Assembly: GCA_006384855.1 (NCBI GenBank) | Contig: VCJN01000322.1 | Span: 1 to 64,000 of the forward strand | From: Tetraselmis striata | Lineage: Eukaryota > Chlorophyta > Chlorodendrophyceae > Chlorodendrales > Chlorodendraceae | DNA length: 64,000 nt | Direction of reading: 5' to 3' | Shown here: positions 59,801 to 64,000 of the stretch, piece by piece | Position numbering within the stretch: the first letter of the stretch is position 1 | Layout of the letters: each line of letters opens with the position of its first letter | Made by a program: the position numbers and the translations under genes | The notes under the pieces: generated by a model | The model's database searches: none | Seen by the model: the letters and a program-made list of their open reading frames with translations, nothing else | Told to the model about the DNA's origin: nothing

Positions 59801-61002
59801 GGCCACTTGACTGGCGGGCCTCGGGCAGTAATGACGATATCGAGCCGTCATGTACGGGCAACATCAGACGAGGGGAAAGGAGCACCGACGGATTTAAGCG
59901 TCGATGGTCAGACCTAATAGTCAATACACCCCCAAGAAAAGCCCCACATTACTTATTATTTATTGATATTTTGATTTATTTCAAGGATGAAACATATTAA
60001 TAATCGGGCTTGAACTATGTACCGTGTACGCTATCAAGGAGGGCGAGGAAAGGTATTACTCTGGACGGTGACAAAGGCCGTCAATGTCTGTTTTACCCGC
60101 CCAGCAGATCAAAATGGCTAACTAGGTTTAAATAATGTGATTGATTCGACTTATTTAAATGAGATTCTACCGACATTCCCGCCGGTCGAGGAGGGAAATA
60201 TCACCCACGTTCAGGAAAAACTTAATTAGTACGTTAATCAGTGCATTCAATGCGGTTAGAGCGCGGTAAATTGGAGTTTTGTTGGTCGCCGCTATAATCA
60301 TGCAACATGGTACATGTTGCTCGCGAGGCGATTACAGACGGGCATGCCAATGGGTTGGGACGATACCGTTACAGCGACAACCCGACACGGCGCATTGGCC
60401 GAGATGCTTGACCCAAGAGAGTCCTTGTGGATGTATGGACGAATGCTCGCTCGCTCACATTAAGCTTGAGCATGCCAACGCGCATATGTTTCCTGGAGAG
60501 GCAACCGCTTATTTGGCGAGTTGGGCGGAGTTCAGTTCAGTTTTGGCAGCGGAGTCAGACCGTTGGCATGAACAACATATGTTTGTTGTATGCATAATGA
60601 CAGCTACGTGCAAATCACCGTCGTCATCACAACCGTGCATGCCGGCATCCGAAATTCCCAACACTCCTCCCATGTGATGTATGGTGAACATAGTGCACTA
60701 GGCTCCCGGACCACTTCGTAATATTGTCATGTAGTACCATGTATTTATCTTTGTAATCTTACCAGTATATATAATGACACTCGTTTGTAGTCATTCCGTG
60801 ACATACTCGTAATGAACTGCGCCAGGCGCATATCACACTCTTCGCGACGCAATATCCGCGTGGTGGTCTATCCGGGATCTGCATCTAGAAGCCCGACAAT
60901 CTCGCTGCGCTCTGGCCTAGTCCGCGATAGCGCGCGGCACTGCCTGTGAGCGGGAGCGCAGCAGTGGGCGGCGAGGCGCGCGGAAGTGGGTGGGCGAAAT
61001 AA
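59801..61002. other. Spacer, no gene recognised
   Basis: An open frame at 60279-60677 (+) has no motif I know. The right end (about 60870-61000) is GC-rich and would be the 3' flank of the minus-strand transposase. Confidence 0.4.
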
Positions 61003-64000
61003 ATTATTTACATCCGGATTCGGCCAAGTTCGCCACGGCGGCGGGCTTGCTGCTCGAGGGTGGCGGCAGCGGCTACGGCGGCCTGGCGGCCGGCCCGCGA
61101 CCCCAACGCCCCACCGCCCGCCACAGCCCCTGCACAACCCCGGCCCCGAGCCGGCACTCCAGCCGCCGGCTTGGCGGGCTGCTTGGCCTTTATGGCCGGG
61201 GGCTCCGGGCCACTGCCCTAGTCGACGTTGTCGTCGGGGAAGGCTCATATTGCGTGGCGGCAAGGTTCTTGACCGCGTTGGTGTTGAGCTTGATGATGCC
61301 GCACACCCTCTTCTGTTGCTGCTTCAGCACGCCCACCAAGCCGTGGAGCTTTTGCGACGCAGCGGTGCCCGCCAATGGCAGCGACACGACCTTGTTGCGC
61401 TGAACACTCGATACGATCTGTTTGCCGCAAAACGTAGCGACTAGGCGGAGGTCTGACTCAGCAACTACGAAAGTCAGTATGCGTGTTGATTGCCTGTCGC
61501 GGCGGTGGCTGTGAAATCGAACAAGTGCGAAAACAAGCGTGAGCCACCTGCGGCTTCCGAGTGCGGCGTCACCTCGCATACCTTCTCCTCGCCCTTGAGC
61601 ATCACGTTGAAGGGGGAACTTGCCGGCTTGGTAGTATCTCCCCAGCTCGCTCTGCTGCCAGGCCTCTGCAAGGTCGAGGGCCTTCGCGAGTCGGTTCTCG
61701 CTCGGCAATGGTCCCCTCTTCCTACCTACTTGGCCGTCCTTGCCCTCATCCCGGAAGTAGTGCTGAGCGAGGTAGTTCCTCACGTTCCCCTGCAACACAA
61801 GGTGTACTGTCAGCACAACCCACAAAGATGGTCGCACTAGGGTTGGAAGGAAGGGGGAGGGGTGTACTCTCGGAACGCGGCGATGACGGTCTCTTTAGCG
61901 TAGATGTGGTTTGCGGTTGTGTAGCCGCCTCGGTAGTTGAAGGTAGCGTAGCATATCCACTCGATGTATGGGGGCGTGGCGATGGGAAACCTCAGCGTCT
62001 TCTCCATAGGGTAATAAGGGATCCCCGTATGAGTGTCGCACGGCCAACATATGTCAAAGACAACTGACAGCACCGCCTTGTCCTGAGCTGCAGGAGCAAC
62101 AACACAAACGCGGCACGGGGCGGTCAACGTGCCTGTGAAATTCAAGTCCTCTACGCAGTCATCATGTCAGCCACCCGCCGACTCACTATACCCTTCGGGG
62201 TGGACTCCAGCCCCCGGCTCATGAGTGTATGGGATGGTCGACGGAGGCGTTCCTAACGCCACTGCCCATATTAGATCCTGCGGGGCGGGGGGGGGGGGGG
62301 GGGGGGGGGCGCCTCGCTCGGGTGTTGGGTTCAAGATCAGGGCACACGATGCGTCGGGTATGCACGAAGCAGAATACATTGTGACGACACCCTCATCGGA
62401 CACTTGAAAACTTGCCTCAAGCATGTTCGTCTCTCCAGCTTCGTCGTATTGCTTTCGCTCGGCGCAGTTGCCTGTCCATTTTCCTCATCTTGGGCCACAT
62501 ATCATGTAGGGGCACACACATATCATCCATGCCCCTTGCGGCAGGAACCACGGGCGGGCAGCAACAACGATATAAAAAATCACTAATCTTCAGGGTGCCG
62601 ACATACTCCCAAAAGTCCTTGACTACCCCCAGCAGGAGTGCATGTGCTATCGTTGGCAGCGGCAAGAAGTCAACATAGCTTATATACAGCAGCTTGCGCA
62701 CAAATGGAGACAGGCATGGAGTGCCGGCTATCGTCTGCACGATGCGCCCTGCGCCGGCCTCCAACCACAGATACCGGATATCTGCGATGGACAACTGCGG
62801 GTTGGCATCCCTGCAGTAGGCAATGCTGGGTTCATAGTTATTGTCGGCAATTTTTCCCTGCGCTGCGTCCATCACCGCCATGTGCACGCCGTCTGTATAG
62901 CCCGCGCGGTAAGGGGCGTCTGGACGGCAGACTCCGAAATAGTACTTATTGCCTCCACCCGAAGCCGCCCATGTATGATCTGCATCATCCAGAGTAGTAA
63001 TACGATATCTGCATGCATACACATAATGCATGCACAATTATACCTTTTTCTTGTCTTTGCCCTCCGTACTTTGTAGCAGACTGTAGGAGCAGCCATGCCA
63101 CTATGTAACTCCACTGACCACGCTTTATAGCCTTGATGCATCCAAAGAAGGAGCCAAAGTATATCTGTAGTCCATCATCCCACATTGTGCATGTCAGTGT
63201 TATATGCCGGCAGCAACAAATCGCAGGCCGGCATGCCCACTTCAGGATGACAGTGGGCGCACACCTGATGTTGTAAGTCGCGGTGCGCTCTGGACTTCTT
63301 GCCATCGTTGTCAGTAATCACCTCATACACATCCTGAACGATCAGTGCGTCCTCCGCGCTCTGCGTTCTGGCAATTGCCTTGAGCGTCTCCTCCACATAT
63401 ATGTCAATGTGCTTAGGTGCAAAGGGCCATGGGATGATGATCAACACCTTCATGTTGCGCTTCTCCCCCCGATTTGATGATGGCATGTCTTGATACCCGC
63501 AGTAACAGGCTACACTACACTACAACAGGTCAAAACCATCCAACTATAATTATACTCAGGCATCTCACAACATATAACGTCACTGGGGTACAAACCTAAT
63601 GCCAGAAATCCAGCAAGAATATTTTTTGCTGTAGTGCAGCTCCACCCCATCTCCACATAAATCATACACCCCGTTGTCTTTGTGAGAAAACTTCCCATTG
63701 GTGGCAGCATCCATAGCCTTGCAGGCTTCAGAGTTCCAAAACCCATTGATAGATAGGTCTTTGCATGTGCCTCTGCGCAGTGCCCATTCCTCATCCCAAA
63801 AGAACTGCTTCACCACCTGCATCATGTTTCGTGCAACAACAACCATAACCCAATAATTAAGCTTTGCGCCGACAATGCTGCCGATGAGTGGGGGCAAACG
63901 GAAGGGAGGGGGAGGCATCACCTCACAGAAGTTGAAGTCGTAGAAAAACTTGCGCGGTTGAGGCGTGGCGGGGCGTGGGTGGCGCAGTGACTTGAGTGTT
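61003..64000 (-). CDS. Tnp2/CACTA-like transposase, partial (5' end beyond right edge), probably decayed
   Basis: Minus-strand exons show a consistent series. FFYDFNFCE lies at the edge. Then come WDEEWALRRGT through KDNGVYDLCGDGVELHYSKK (63816-63596; the Asp of GDGVEL is a likely first catalytic residue), VLIIIPWPFAPKHID and VCAHCHPEVGMPACD (about 63450-63200), KYYFGVCRPDAPYRAGYTDGV and GTPCLSPFVRK, then TIAHALLLGVVKDFWEYV (about 62950-62590). Later pieces include FPIATPPYIEWICYATFNYRG (about 62000-61900) and YLAQHYFRDEGKD to about 61003. The order of IIPxP, the C-x2-C motif and HxLLLGVxKxFW is that of Tnp2 transposases of CACTA/EnSpm elements; the related KDZ/Plavaka groups are alternatives. 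Several frame changes lack clean introns, so it may be inactive. Exon ends are uncertain. Confidence 0.6.

Overview
The window looks like nuclear DNA of a flagellated green alga (Chlorophyta). The coding exons are very GC-rich at third codon positions. Genes are split by many short GT-AG introns whose sense strand often carries long C homopolymers. The two plus-strand genes have TGTAA, the usual green-algal polyadenylation signal, 40-65 bases after their stop codons. One gene encodes a ciliary intraflagellar transport protein, and the lipoyl-ligase gene is of the plant mitochondrial type. I cannot name the species.

Four host genes are clear. (1) At 40-1879 (+) is the C-terminal part of a MOV10/SDE3-like RNA helicase, cut by the left edge. 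(2) At 3473-14548 (+) is a complete IFT139 (TTC21B) gene; I could resolve 16 exons giving about 1,324 residues with every splice phase consistent. (3) At 21336-24383 (-) is an ADF/cofilin-family gene of 7 exons and 308 residues, whose N-terminus carries two SHOCT-like helical repeats and a His/Ser/Lys-rich linker. (4) At 43280-44674 (-) is lipoyl(octanoyl) transferase, 6 exons and 226 residues, with catalytic Lys and Cys present.

The rest is dominated by mobile DNA. In order: a tandem array of about 240-bp tRNA-like (SINE-like) units at 14.6-15.9 kb; tandemly duplicated units with a 31-bp hairpin at 19.8-20.8 kb; a Ginger2/KRBA2-type cut-and-paste element at 26.4-31.2 kb with long terminal inverted repeats built from CATGTNNACATG motifs; a decayed Ty1/copia element at 38.5-42.7 kb; large direct and inverted repeats at 33.6-35.9 and 45.3-48.2 kb; a decayed LINE with a C-terminal endonuclease-like domain at 49.7-53.1 kb (minus), plus three 5'-truncated copies; a complete PIF/Harbinger element at 53,591-57,734 with TAA target duplications and two genes; and a Tnp2/CACTA-like transposase running off the right edge (minus). 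Almost all of the transposase and reverse-transcriptase genes are visibly broken by frameshifts, nonsense codons or active-site changes.

Two inverted copies of a 1.1-1.5 kb unit (24.88-25.99 kb minus; 58.30-59.80 kb plus) each contain the same 108-residue reading frame. It has no indels between copies, and a 31-residue C-terminal block differs only at six silent third positions. This is the best candidate here for an undescribed, selected gene. One copy is interrupted by a small element with a 9-bp target duplication, and the other copy preserves the empty site.
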